This document shows positions 7,501 through 16,966 of a stretch of DNA of 64,000 bases, in pieces (position 1 is the first letter of the stretch; each line of letters begins with the position of its first letter). Below the pieces are notes generated by a model that made no database searches, was not told the DNA's origin, and was given only the letters and a program-made list of their open reading frames with translations. Both the position numbers and the translations under genes were made by a program. The stretch is from Rheinheimera pacifica (lineage in GTDB: Bacteria > Pseudomonadota > Gammaproteobacteria > Enterobacterales > Alteromonadaceae), in assembly GCF_024809855.1 (NCBI RefSeq), contig NZ_JANUEM010000005.1, positions 172,701 to 236,700 of the forward strand. The letters are read 5' to 3'.

Positions 7501-10085
7501 GGTTGTACTCCGTTAGCGCGTTTTGCGCCTGACTGTTGTAAACGTTGTTGCACCCGTTGCTTTATTTTATCGCTGATTTTACTGCTAAGCTGCAGGCTGG
7601 TGATCAGCGCCGGTATATCTTCTTCTAAATTAATATTTAAATTTATTGCCCGGCCAGCTTCCAGCGCCGGGTTTTGTCCTTTCAGGGTTAAGCCCAGCAA
7701 CAATTTACCACTGGTATCATAGCTGACATTACTTGATAGCACTGAATAATGAAAATCGTCCAGTGCTTCCAGCACCACTTTCATGCCCTGATTGGTTGCT
7801 GCCATAGATTGCGCTGTCGGTGGCCGGTACTGTAACTTGCCGCCGGGGCTTTCTGCAGCAATACTACCATCTTTTACGCTGGCCCCATTACGCCCCAGCA
7901 GCAGCGGAATAGTGCCGGAGATCCGGCCATTGCCGGTAAGATCGGTAGTAGGGTGTTGTTGCAGCAACTGGGTTAAGTCTATTTGTTTTAACTCCAGTAA
8001 TAATTGTTGCTCTGCCAGGGTTAAGTCCAGCAATACCGGTTGCACCTGTATCTGCCCGCCCATAGCCAGCAGCTGTAATTGTTGTATATCCAGTTTACCG
8101 GCAGTAACGGCATCGGTACCGGCAGTATATTGCGCATTTAATTTTAGCGGCCCCACCACTACGCCGTGTTCAATTTCGGCTACGGTGGCATCAGTAGTAC
8201 CAAGCTGCAGTGTATCGGCCTGGTATTGTAGCTGCAGTGCTGTGGTTAACTCTTTAAACAAGCTGCGATCATAAATGCCACTGATACCCGACAAATTAAC
8301 ATTAGCACGGGCACTGATTGCCGGTAGCAGAGTTAGTTCACCGGTGCCACCGATACGGCCACGGCTAAACTCGAGTAAATCGGGCCAGGCGGTTAAGGTT
8401 GCGGCCAGCGGGTTACCGGCCAGCAAAAACATATCATCCAACTGCCAGCTAAGTTCAAGCTTATCCTGCTGATAACGCAACTGATGTTTCAACCCCAGGC
8501 TGGCTGCATTGCTTAGATGGCCGTCAAGCGTTAAGGCGCCAAGTTCACCCCTGAGTTTACTTTGCCACTGCCAGCTTTGGGTTTTTAACTGTGAATGCTC
8601 AAGCCCGGCCATACTAAGGTTGATATCGCTATATAATTGAACCCGGCTGAAGCGGGCGTCTCCGCTAAACCGGCCGGGGCTGATATTGAGTTTAATATTG
8701 CGGCCATGAATATCCGGTGCGCTCAGGGTTGCGGCACTGGCGGTTAATTGCTGTACATCCAGCTGCCAGCTGTCAGAGAGCCAGTAAGCGTTAAAGGTGC
8801 TATTAAGCTGTATATCGGTCAGTTTAGTGTCGGGTGCCGGGTTAAACAGCTGCTGCTTCAGGCTTAGCGTAGTTTGTTGCAACTGCGCACTGATTGGCGG
8901 GGTAAGGTTAAGCATTACATTGCTGGTTAAGCCCAGCACGGTTTTACCTTCGCTGTTAAGTGCAACATAAAGTGGCAGGGCGTTAAGTTGTGGTTGGTTT
9001 TTACCGTCGGCATTAACGGTAATATGCAGCGCATCAGCATTCAGGCCCAATTGCAGTAAGTCACCGGATAACTGCGGCTTTAATAAAGTTAGCTGGCTGT
9101 TTAACTGATACTGGCTAAGTTCACCTTGCTCAAGAGCAAGTTTAGCGGCTACCGTGCCTTGTAACTGGCCTATGCCCGGCAGGCTAAGCGGGGCGGGCAG
9201 GTTAGCACTTAGCTGCCAGTTACCGCTGGCTTGCTGGCTAAAGCCGGCCAGGCTGAGTTGCTCTGGTAGTGCCAGCTGCCAGCTACTTTGTACTGTTACC
9301 GGTGCGGTAAACTGTGCCAAAGCATCTGCAGGCAGCTCAATTTGCCACAGTTTAAATTGTTGTAGTAGCCAGGGCGAAGGCGGGGCAATATCCAGTTTAA
9401 ACTCGCCACTGGCGTTGATGCCGTTTTGGGCTGAAAGTTGCTGGCTAAGCTCAAGCCAGGCGCTGTCATCCAATGTAAGTTGGGTATTAAGCAGAGGCAG
9501 ATTTTGTATGGTCTGATAATCACCGCTTAGTTTGAGCCGCGCGATATTGATGCTGCCTGCATCGGTGCTGGCAGCATCAGCAACAGTAAGCTGGTACTGC
9601 AGTTTTTGTTGCTCTATGCTCAGTTCAGCCTGGAGCTGATAACTGCAGCGGTTCTGGCCGCAAGGCAGGTTAATACCAAGTTGTTGCAGCGAAACGCTGC
9701 CGGGTAATATGGCTGGCAATTGCCAGTTTTCCGGCAGGCTAAAAGCAGGTTCTGATGGTGTTGCTGTATTGGTGTCGGGCTGCGGCCAGCGGGTAAGGGT
9801 AATATTGCCGCTACCCAACTGTACATGATCAAGCGCCACACTAAACCATGCCGGAAACTGCCAGCTCACTGCAATGTCATTTAACTGTACGTGAACATCT
9901 GCAGCGTCAATATTGAAACTGAGCTGGCTTAACTGCAATTGGTGCAGTGACAGGGTTTTAACCTCGTAATGCAGATTTTGTACGGGCAGGGCGGCTAGCG
10001 TTTTTTGCAGGTACCAGTAACCCGTGGCCACTAACAGCAGCACTAGCGCTAAACTTGTAAGCAGTGTTTTATGCCACCAGCGCAT
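7497..10085 (-). CDS. ydbH: YdbH, AsmA-like intermembrane phospholipid transporter
   Basis: 862 residues (the E. coli protein is about 880). One N-terminal membrane helix (LLTSLALVLLLVATGYWYL) anchors it in the inner membrane; the rest is a very long, Leu/Gln-rich beta-repeat region (LQLSQLSFNIDAADVHVQ and so on) typical of the AsmA/TamB/YhdP groove proteins that bridge the periplasm. In E. coli YdbH acts redundantly with TamB and YhdP to carry phospholipid to the outer membrane. AAGGAT precedes the start. It is first in an operon with ynbE and ydbL, overlapping ynbE by four bases. Confidence 0.9.
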   Translation of the reverse strand: MRWWHKTLLTSLALVLLLVATGYWYLQKTLAALPVQNLHYEVKTLSLHQLQLSQLSFNIDAADVHVQLNDIAVSWQFPAWFSVALDHVQLGSGNITLTRWPQPDTNTATPSEPAFSLPENWQLPAILPGSVSLQQLGINLPCGQNRCSYQLQAELSIEQQKLQYQLTVADAASTDAGSINIARLKLSGDYQTIQNLPLLNTQLTLDDSAWLELSQQLSAQNGINASGEFKLDIAPPSPWLLQQFKLWQIELPADALAQFTAPVTVQSSWQLALPEQLSLAGFSQQASGNWQLSANLPAPLSLPGIGQLQGTVAAKLALEQGELSQYQLNSQLTLLKPQLSGDLLQLGLNADALHITVNADGKNQPQLNALPLYVALNSEGKTVLGLTSNVMLNLTPPISAQLQQTTLSLKQQLFNPAPDTKLTDIQLNSTFNAYWLSDSWQLDVQQLTASAATLSAPDIHGRNIKLNISPGRFSGDARFSRVQLYSDINLSMAGLEHSQLKTQSWQWQSKLRGELGALTLDGHLSNAASLGLKHQLRYQQDKLELSWQLDDMFLLAGNPLAATLTAWPDLLEFSRGRIGGTGELTLLPAISARANVNLSGISGIYDRSLFKELTTALQLQYQADTLQLGTTDATVAEIEHGVVVGPLKLNAQYTAGTDAVTAGKLDIQQLQLLAMGGQIQVQPVLLDLTLAEQQLLLELKQIDLTQLLQQHPTTDLTGNGRISGTIPLLLGRNGASVKDGSIAAESPGGKLQYRPPTAQSMAATNQGMKVVLEALDDFHYSVLSSNVSYDTSGKLLLGLTLKGQNPALEAGRAINLNINLEEDIPALITSLQLSSKISDKIKQRVQQRLQQSGAKRANGVQP

Positions 10086-10194
10086 GGGATTATCCTTTAG
10101 TCGATTGAGCCGACAGTAAGCTGAACTTACTGAATAGATTATGAATATATCAGCTGGGCCGGGTTATCTCTATCTGGCAGTGGGATAAAGATAG

Positions 10195-10226
10195 CAGTAA
10201 TAAAAAAGGGCAGCCTTAGCTGCCCC
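10195..10226 (-). terminator. Rho-independent terminator of M28 peptidase gene
   Basis: Read leftward: GGGCAGC, loop TAAG, GCTGCCC (10208-10225), then TTTTTTATTA. A perfect 7-bp stem with a T-run just after the peptidase stop codon. It also separates that gene from the ydbH operon. Confidence 0.92.
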
Positions 10227-10242
10227 GGTATTTTAAAGTTTT

Positions 10243-11958
10243 TTACTTACGCGCATCGGCTGAGGCATCGCGTATTGCTTTAAATTCGTTACCCTGATTC
10301 CAGTTTGGCCAGGTACGGCTGTTAGCCAGCTCGTTGCCAACCTGATAAAACAGGAATAAGTCTTGCTGGGCGCCGCGTAAATCCCAGTCGTCGTTCCACT
10401 CGTCATTAACCTTGTGGTAGCAGCAGGCATTGTATTCAGCACGCTGGGCTTTGCCCCATTCTATGCCTTTTTCAAAGTGGTCGTTACCGCCCTTTGCATA
10501 AAGAATTGGTACGCCTTTTTTCGACAGGTTAAAGTGATCTGAACGATAAGCGATACCGGCTTCCGGGTTATGTTCACGCACGGCATAACGGCCTTGTTGT
10601 TCGGTATACTTAATCAAAATATCTTCAGCATTGTTATTACCCAGGCCAACAATCACCATATCTTTCATCGGGCCATACACGTTCATTACGTCCATATTAA
10701 TGCCTACCACGGTTTTCTCCAGCGGAAATACCGGGTTAGCGGCATACCAGGCTGAACCTAACAGGCCGCGTTCTTCAGCTGTTACCGCAACAAATACCAC
10801 TGAGCGCTCTGGTTTTGCCTGTTCGGTGAAATATTCAGCCAGTGCCAGCAAGCCGCCGGTGCCGGATGCATTATCCTGAGCGCCATTAAATACTTTGTTT
10901 TTCGGGTTAGAGAAGTCCATCCCCAGGTGATCCCAGTGGGCCATATACAGCACGTATTCGTCCGGATATTTGCTGCCTTCGATATAACCTACCACATTGC
11001 TGGATACCAGCTCGCGCAGATTGTTATTTATGCTGACAGATGCGGTGGCATTCAGCGCTACCGGTGCAAAATCTTTTTCCAGCGCTTTTTTATGCATGCT
11101 GGCTAAATCGGTACCAATATTAGCGAAAAGCTTTTCGGCGGCTTCTGCCGTTACCCAGCCTTCTACTTTGGCGCGATCCATGTTTTTGTTTTCGTTGATT
11201 AAATCAAATTTAATCGGTGAGCCATGTGCTACTACCCCCCAACCATAGCTTGCCGGTGCGGTTTCATGAATAATCAGCGCCATAGCGGCACCCTGGCGGG
11301 CTGCCTCTTCAAACTTGTAGGTCCAGCGGCCGTAGTAGGTCATGGCATTGCCGTTAAATAATGCCGGGTCCTGGGTAGCAAAGCCCGGATCGTTTACAAA
11401 CATCACCACGGTTTTGCCTTTTACATCCAGTCCTTCGTAGTCGTTCCAGCCATATTCCGGCGCTACTATGCCGTAGCCGACAAACACCATTTCGCTATCA
11501 GTTACTGTAACCTGTTCGGTTACCTGGGTGGTCCAGGCTGTCATATCGTCGCGGTAGTTAAACTGCGCCGGTAACTTATCGCCTTTTAATGTCATGGCTG
11601 ATACCAAAACCGGATCAATTTGTACCAGTGATACCGGTTGTTTATAGCTGTCACCATCAATAGGTTTTAAACCGATGCGGCGGAAATTGTCTTCCAGAAA
11701 AGCTACGGTTAATTCTTCACCTTTTGTGGCAGGCGCGCGGCCCTGAAATTCGTCTGCTGACAGTGTTTTGATGTATTCGCCTAAACGCGGATTGACTTCG
11801 GTAAACTGTAATTCGCTGCTTTTAGCTTCAGTTTCGCTTACGACAGTAGAGTTAACTTCAGCTGTTTTTTCGCTGGCTGGTTGCTCTGAACAGGCAGTTA
11901 ATACCGCCATGGCTGTCAGCGCAGTAGCAAGCGCGCTAAAGCGGGAAAGGGTAATCAT
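10243..11958 (-). CDS. M28-family zinc aminopeptidase, lipoprotein
   Basis: 571 residues from the ATG at 11958, which has GGAG six bases upstream; the 23 extra in-frame residues further upstream lack a signal and are unlikely. The lipobox is AVLTAC. A protease-associated (PA) insert probably spans about 130-270. The M28 metal motifs are clear: MAHWDHLG (His), GAQDNASGTGG (bridging Asp), TAEERGLLGS (catalytic Glu plus ligand) and a late YRSDHFNL with the last His. Such enzymes trim N-terminal residues from peptides outside the cytoplasm, supplying amino acids in peptide-using marine bacteria. It is transcribed alone with its own terminator. Confidence 0.9.
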   Translation of the reverse strand: MITLSRFSALATALTAMAVLTACSEQPASEKTAEVNSTVVSETEAKSSELQFTEVNPRLGEYIKTLSADEFQGRAPATKGEELTVAFLEDNFRRIGLKPIDGDSYKQPVSLVQIDPVLVSAMTLKGDKLPAQFNYRDDMTAWTTQVTEQVTVTDSEMVFVGYGIVAPEYGWNDYEGLDVKGKTVVMFVNDPGFATQDPALFNGNAMTYYGRWTYKFEEAARQGAAMALIIHETAPASYGWGVVAHGSPIKFDLINENKNMDRAKVEGWVTAEAAEKLFANIGTDLASMHKKALEKDFAPVALNATASVSINNNLRELVSSNVVGYIEGSKYPDEYVLYMAHWDHLGMDFSNPKNKVFNGAQDNASGTGGLLALAEYFTEQAKPERSVVFVAVTAEERGLLGSAWYAANPVFPLEKTVVGINMDVMNVYGPMKDMVIVGLGNNNAEDILIKYTEQQGRYAVREHNPEAGIAYRSDHFNLSKKGVPILYAKGGNDHFEKGIEWGKAQRAEYNACCYHKVNDEWNDDWDLRGAQQDLFLFYQVGNELANSRTWPNWNQGNEFKAIRDASADARK

Positions 11959-12091
11959 AGTGGCTCCGTGGTTTTTCTTGTTGTTTGCTTCGTTATCTGG
12001 CGCATTGGGGCGGCACCAGTTGGACAAAATCAGTTTATCTTAGCCTAACTGAAATCAGGCAACCAGCTTACCGGTCGCCTGTGCCGTGGTA

Positions 12092-12694
12092 TTAGTCTTT
12101 ATAGCCCCATGGTGTTGGTGGCAGAGCAACCGGTTTGGTTAAATCAAAATCAACCCTGAACTCGCGGCCTTCACGCACCAAACGGTAGCTAAAGGTTTGC
12201 GGGTAAATATACATCTGCCAGATATTGGTATTTGACTGCGGGTTACCTAAACGGGAAAACAACTCTTTAGAATATTGATCGGCCGGAAAGCTTTGCACTG
12301 TAGGCCAGCCCGCGTCTGTCGTATGGCCGCCATACATGGTAGAAACGTCATGGCTACCGTTTTTTTTGCGGTGATCGTGTTTTAAACTCAGGCCAGAACC
12401 GGTTTTAGTAATAATCCAGGTACGCGAGTGATCATCACCAACATGAAACGGAATTTGTAATTGGGTGTCTGTACAGTTACGCACATGCATAACTAAACGG
12501 CCTTCAAAGCCTCCACTTTGCGGGTTATCGACACTGATTTTGCCCTCATAGGCTTTGCCGCAATGGGCGCGCAGGTTGTCGAAATAGGCGTCGTGGCTGG
12601 CGATAGAAACCAAAGGGGCGTCCTGTACAACGTTTGCTGCAGCGGTAGCAGAAAATGTCAGGGCGATAGCGGTTGTAATGAAGGTCTTTTGCAT
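12092..12694 (-). CDS. Secreted protein of unknown function
   Basis: 200 residues starting at 12694, where AAGGAG sits six bases upstream. A classical signal peptide (FITTAIALTFSATAAA) precedes a mature domain with paired cysteines (AHCGKAYEG and VRNCTDTQ), likely a disulfide. A segment rich in His and Asp (SLKHDHRKKNGSHD) and WTIT-like beta stretches suggest a globular periplasmic beta-protein. I do not recognise a named family. It is transcribed away from the next gene, with a short shared promoter region. Confidence 0.6.
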   Translation of the reverse strand: MQKTFITTAIALTFSATAAANVVQDAPLVSIASHDAYFDNLRAHCGKAYEGKISVDNPQSGGFEGRLVMHVRNCTDTQLQIPFHVGDDHSRTWIITKTGSGLSLKHDHRKKNGSHDVSTMYGGHTTDAGWPTVQSFPADQYSKELFSRLGNPQSNTNIWQMYIYPQTFSYRLVREGREFRVDFDLTKPVALPPTPWGYKD

Positions 12695-12792
12695 ATATTT
12701 CTCCTTATAAGACGACCGGACTATAACCTTTGTCCGTATTGGCTGCAAACCAGTGTTACTCTTAAAGCAACAGATACAGGAGCAAAAGACAG

Positions 12793-13062
12793 ATGCAAAA
12801 TGAATTGGATGCTAAATTTTTATTCAGCGTGTTTAGCAAAATAGAAAAGCACGGCAAGGCTATAAATAACGAGCTTGGTGCCGGTTTTGAACTGGATGGC
12901 GTAACGGTAAATTCCGGTTTTGACGGTTACGAAGCGTATTTTAGCAATGGCAAGGTGCAGCTAACCCTGGGGTTTCATAATAAATGGCATAGCGATGCGA
13001 ATTCAGAAACCGATATGGATGAATTTATGGCGCAGCTGCGGAAAATTAACCGGCAGTACTAA
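12793..13062 (+). CDS. Small DUF3081-like protein
   Basis: 89 residues, with AGGAG about ten bases before the ATG. It opens ELDAKFLFSVFSKIEKHGKAI and has a central FDGYEAYFSNGKVQLTLGFHNK, resembling the short DUF3081 proteins of Shewanella and Vibrio. There is no signal peptide. The function is unknown. It lies just upstream of the lysine riboswitch but in its own transcription unit, since the riboswitch leader starts about 180 bases later. The DUF3081 assignment is from memory of the family pattern. Confidence 0.6.
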   Translation: MQNELDAKFLFSVFSKIEKHGKAINNELGAGFELDGVTVNSGFDGYEAYFSNGKVQLTLGFHNKWHSDANSETDMDEFMAQLRKINRQY

Positions 13063-13240
13063 TTTATTTCACGGCGGCTAAGGATTTGTTCAGTTTAAAC
13101 CGCTACCATAGCACGCAATTGTAAGCGCTGGCAGACGCAGCAGCAGGCGTTAACTGTGTAACTGTTTTTTAGACGGCTAAAAGGCTATTGCCTGAGCGAT
13201 AAAAACAAGGTAAGGTGTCGCCCGTCAATCATATCTGATA

Positions 13241-13410
13241 GACCAGAAGAGGTGCGTTAGCCAGGTAGTTCAGGACAGATGTCTATACATCGCAGCCTGA
13301 ATAAGGGGGGACTAACGCCGAGAGAGGTGCAGTTATAGAGCTGCACTTCTCGGTCGTTAAGGCTGAATCCTTGCGACTGTCACCTGAATTTCGGTGGAGA
13401 GCTTCTGGCC
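13241..13410 (+). promoter_or_regulatory. Lysine riboswitch (L-box) of lysC
   Basis: The basal stem pairs CCAGAAG (13243-13249) with CTTCTGG (13402-13408). The conserved AGAGGTGCG follows the left strand, and the right side has GGCTGAATCCTTGCGACTGTCACC and TCGGTGGAGAG, both typical L-box core sequences. A strong hairpin (GTGCAG with CTGCAC region, 13326-13348) forms a peripheral arm. It lies about 95 bases ahead of the lysC start. Lysine binding should lower lysC expression, probably at translation, since no obvious terminator follows. Confidence 0.92.
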
Positions 13411-13503
13411 TTTGTTAATTACACAAGCGGTCTGTTGCCATTCTCGTTTTGCTGTTAGCAAATGCCATGCTCTGCTTATTATGTTTTATAAGGAGAGGCA
13501 CCC

Positions 13504-14853
13504 TTGTCCAAACTTATTGTTGCAAAATTTGGCGGCACCAGTGTCGCAGACTTCGATGCTATGTCACGTTGTGCCGACATTATTCTGGCAGAACCGGCTA
13601 TTCGTTTAGTGGTGGTTAGCGCCAGTTCCGGCGTAACTAACCTGCTGGTTGATATTACCAAACATACAGATATTACCGAGCGCTATGCCTGCTATCAGGG
13701 CATTGAGCATATTACGCTGGCCGTACTTAACCGCTTGCAGCACAGCGATACCGTAGCGGCTGATATTGAGCAATTGCTGTCGGCTCTTAAAGAGTTGATA
13801 GAACAGGGCGGCGCGGTATACAGCGGCGCGCATAAAGATGAAATTCAATCTTTTGGTGAGCGCTTAAGCTCGGTGTTGTTTGCTCAGGTATTGCGTGAGC
13901 GTGGCGCTGCCGGGCTGTGTTTTGATGCCCGCCGCGTATTACGCACCAACAGCCGCTTTGGTAAAGGCGAGCCGCAAATAGAGCAAATTAGCGAGCTGTG
14001 CGCCATACAATTGCACCCTTTGCTGGCGGATAACGTAGTGGTTACCCAGGGCTTTATTGGCGCCGATGATATCGGCCAGACTACCACGCTTGGCCGGGGT
14101 GGATCTGATTACAGTGCCGCGTTGTTGGGTGAAGCTTTACATGCAGCAGTGGTACAAATATGGACCGACGTGGTAGGTATTTTTACTACCGACCCACGCT
14201 TAACCGAGCAGGCGCGCTGCATTAAAGAAATCAGCTTTGATGAAGCTGCTGAAATGGCCACCTTTGGTGCCAAAGTATTACACCCGGCAACCTTAATACC
14301 GGCAATGCGGCGTAATATCGGTGTATTTGTCGGTTCCAGCCGCGAGCCACAGGCCGGAGGTACCTGGATAGCCAAAGAGGTAAAAGAGCGCCCGCCGTAT
14401 CGGGCTATAGCGCTCAGAAAATCCCAAACACTGATCACAGTTAAAAGCCCTGCCATGTTGCATGCAGCTGGGTTTTTAACCCGGGTGTTTGATATTTTAA
14501 GCCGGCATCAGATTTCGGTTGATTTAGTGACTACCTCTGAAATCAGTGTAGCGCTAACATTAGATGAAGGCGGTATGAGCAGTGCTTTCAGCGTTTCGGT
14601 AGAACCTGCAATTAACGAGCTGCGCAGTTTTTGTGAAGTGTCTGTAGAGCAGGGCTTAAGCCTGATTGCCGTAATTGGTAATCACCTACACAGCAGCAAA
14701 GGGGTCACCGGTGATTTATTTAATACCCTGGAGCGCATTAATATGAGGCTGATATGCCATGGCGCATCAAAGCACAACTTATGCTTTTTAGTGCAGGATG
14801 CCGATGCCCCGGCAGTAGTAAAACAGCTGCACCAAAGTTTATTTAGTGCTTAA
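13504..14853 (+). CDS. lysC: Lysine-sensitive aspartokinase III
   Basis: 449 residues, the same length as E. coli LysC. It phosphorylates aspartate, the first step to lysine, diaminopimelate, threonine and methionine. The N-terminal kinase domain starts LIVAKFGGTSVAD; the nucleotide and substrate motifs GRGGSDYSAALLG and TTDPRL follow. Two ACT domains at the C-terminus (about 310-449) are for lysine feedback. The start is TTG with AAGGAG eight bases upstream. It is controlled by the lysine riboswitch, so both enzyme and transcript respond to lysine. It is monocistronic: the next gene runs the other way. Confidence 0.96.
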   Translation: MSKLIVAKFGGTSVADFDAMSRCADIILAEPAIRLVVVSASSGVTNLLVDITKHTDITERYACYQGIEHITLAVLNRLQHSDTVAADIEQLLSALKELIEQGGAVYSGAHKDEIQSFGERLSSVLFAQVLRERGAAGLCFDARRVLRTNSRFGKGEPQIEQISELCAIQLHPLLADNVVVTQGFIGADDIGQTTTLGRGGSDYSAALLGEALHAAVVQIWTDVVGIFTTDPRLTEQARCIKEISFDEAAEMATFGAKVLHPATLIPAMRRNIGVFVGSSREPQAGGTWIAKEVKERPPYRAIALRKSQTLITVKSPAMLHAAGFLTRVFDILSRHQISVDLVTTSEISVALTLDEGGMSSAFSVSVEPAINELRSFCEVSVEQGLSLIAVIGNHLHSSKGVTGDLFNTLERINMRLICHGASKHNLCFLVQDADAPAVVKQLHQSLFSA

Positions 14854-14872
14854 TGCTGGGGCAAGTAGGTGG

Positions 14873-16735
14873 TCAGGGCAGCTCATGCGCTATTGTTGTG
14901 TTAAGTGTTTGAGTGTCAGCTGCTATCCAATCATCAAGGCGCTGTCGTAACAGATGCAGCGGTAGTGCAGCGCCACCTAGTATCAGATCATGAAAGGCCC
15001 GGACATCAAATCGTTCTTGAAAATGTGCTTCAGCTTGCTGGCGTAAGCTTAAGATTTCATTCATGCCTATTTTAAATGCTGTTGCTTGCCCGGGAAACAT
15101 CAGATACCGCTGTACCTCGGCAACAATGGCATTATCATTTATCGGTGTATGAGCTCGGAAATAGTCGATAGCCTGCTGCTCTGTCCATTGTTTTGCATGT
15201 AAACCTGTGTCTACCACCAGGCGGACCGCGCGCCAGATTTCAGTCATTAAACGACCGAACTCATTATACGGTTCCTGATAGGCACCCATCTCTTTCGCCA
15301 GAAACTCTGCATAGAGTGCCCAGCCTTCAGTGTATACTGTAGAACGGGCCACGCGTCGAAAGGTAGGCAAGTGTGTCAGTTGCTGAGCTACCGATATTTG
15401 TAAATGATGGCCTGGCAGCCCCTCATGATATGCTATGGCTTCCATTTCCGGTTTAGGCATTGCAGCCATATCAATCAGATGCGCATAGTAGACACCTGGT
15501 CTGGAGCCATCAGGAGTACCTGCCATGTAATGTTGGGCGGCACCAGCTTGCTCGCGGTAGGCTTCTACCCTCCTGACTTCAAGTGTTGTACTGGGTAGTA
15601 GACCAAAGTACTCCGGCAGTTTTTGTTTCATTTTTGCCAGATAAGTGCTGGAGTCGGCTAGATAAGCTTGTCTGCCCTGATCGGTATTGGGGTAGAAAAA
15701 ACGATTGTCCTCGCGAATAAAATTAAAAAAATCGGCCAGAGAACCGTCAAATTTCAGCTGTCGCTTAAGCTGTTCCATTTCTGTAGTTAAGCGGCTGACT
15801 TCGTCTAAGCCCAACTGATGTATCTGTTCGGCTGTCATAGAAGTGGTGGTATGAAATGCTAACTGATAGGCATAGTAGTCTTTGCCATTTGGCCGCTGCC
15901 AAATACCGGTGTTAACCTTTGGAGCTAATAGCAAACTTGCCTGACACCAGTCTATCAATTGTTGGTAGGCCGGAGCAACATGCCGTAGCAAAGCTTGCTC
16001 TGCAGCTTTTATCAAGGTTTGGGCTTGTTCGGTGTTGATAAGGGCCTGCTGCTGTAACGCTGCAATTTTTGACATGCTATCTTGCCATAAAGGTGACTCC
16101 TCACCTTGCGTAAAAGGCTGGCCGCTGATCAGGTTTTGACTTTGCTGCGCAATAGCCTGTAGCGCAAAAGCTGGATAAATGACGCCATGCTTCTTATTAG
16201 CTTCTGCCCGCGCAGTCAATTGACTGATGGCGGTACCGAGATGATTGAGTCGGCTAATGTAGTCTCTCATATCCTGTTCGTTTTCAACCCGGTGAGAGGT
16301 GATGATAAATTGTGGCAGGGAGGTGTGTAGTGAGAACATTTGATTAAAAATATAATCGGAATGTCTAAAGATATGCCTCTGCTGTATAATTTGCTGCTGA
16401 TACAGCCAAAGATCGTAAGATGTTTTGCTTTCTTTATCGAGCAAATGAGGATTGAAGGACTCGACCATATGGGTGCTGACTTTATTAAACCAAGCATATT
16501 GCTCGATTAGAGCTTGTTCACTGAAGTCATCAAGCTTGTCGTAGTGCAGTTTTGAGCCTGATCGTGTCATTTGCATCGGGCTAAACGAGAGCTGCTGTCG
16601 GTATATTTCTTCAAACCAATTATTTAGTCTGGTGCTCTCTTGTTGAATAGCCAGCTGTTGAGCTGACTGAGTGTGAGCGTGTGCACTGTAACATAGCGCA
16701 GCATAGAGCATAAAACCGAAAATGCGAGCTTTCAT
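14873..16735 (-). CDS. DUF885 secreted metallopeptidase-like protein
   Basis: 620 residues from the ATG at 16735; the in-frame TTG nine bases upstream is directly against AAAGGA and so cannot be the start. A signal peptide (IFGFMLYAALCYSAHA) leads a mostly helical DUF885 domain. The hallmark HEGLPGHHLQ (near 15405-15430) is a zinc-type motif, with a later TEGWALYAE glutamate segment. DUF885 proteins are predicted metallopeptidases related to the M3/M32 type folds; the substrate is unknown. There are no operon partners. Confidence 0.85.
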   Translation of the reverse strand: MKARIFGFMLYAALCYSAHAHTQSAQQLAIQQESTRLNNWFEEIYRQQLSFSPMQMTRSGSKLHYDKLDDFSEQALIEQYAWFNKVSTHMVESFNPHLLDKESKTSYDLWLYQQQIIQQRHIFRHSDYIFNQMFSLHTSLPQFIITSHRVENEQDMRDYISRLNHLGTAISQLTARAEANKKHGVIYPAFALQAIAQQSQNLISGQPFTQGEESPLWQDSMSKIAALQQQALINTEQAQTLIKAAEQALLRHVAPAYQQLIDWCQASLLLAPKVNTGIWQRPNGKDYYAYQLAFHTTTSMTAEQIHQLGLDEVSRLTTEMEQLKRQLKFDGSLADFFNFIREDNRFFYPNTDQGRQAYLADSSTYLAKMKQKLPEYFGLLPSTTLEVRRVEAYREQAGAAQHYMAGTPDGSRPGVYYAHLIDMAAMPKPEMEAIAYHEGLPGHHLQISVAQQLTHLPTFRRVARSTVYTEGWALYAEFLAKEMGAYQEPYNEFGRLMTEIWRAVRLVVDTGLHAKQWTEQQAIDYFRAHTPINDNAIVAEVQRYLMFPGQATAFKIGMNEILSLRQQAEAHFQERFDVRAFHDLILGGAALPLHLLRQRLDDWIAADTQTLNTTIAHELP

Positions 16736-16966
16736 CTGGTTCAATCCTTTACAGAGTTTTAGCCACTCTTACTTTATAATGGGTTGACTGACAAGATGAT
16801 TCTGATGGTTACAGCAAAATTGTCGATATTAGGAAGGCCAAACTGACACCACCTGGTTGGCTAGGTGTTACGCGACTACCCCGGTATCGTATCGCTGCTA
16901 CCTGAGGTACCGTTTAGCCTTTCGCAATTATCTCGGTGAAGGTTATGCACCTTCTGGAAAATCAGG

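Noticed and set aside
7498..10070. Several long open frames on the plus strand opposite ydbH
   Set aside because: Shadows of ydbH: Cys- and Ser-rich translations, no ribosome sites, no family resemblance.
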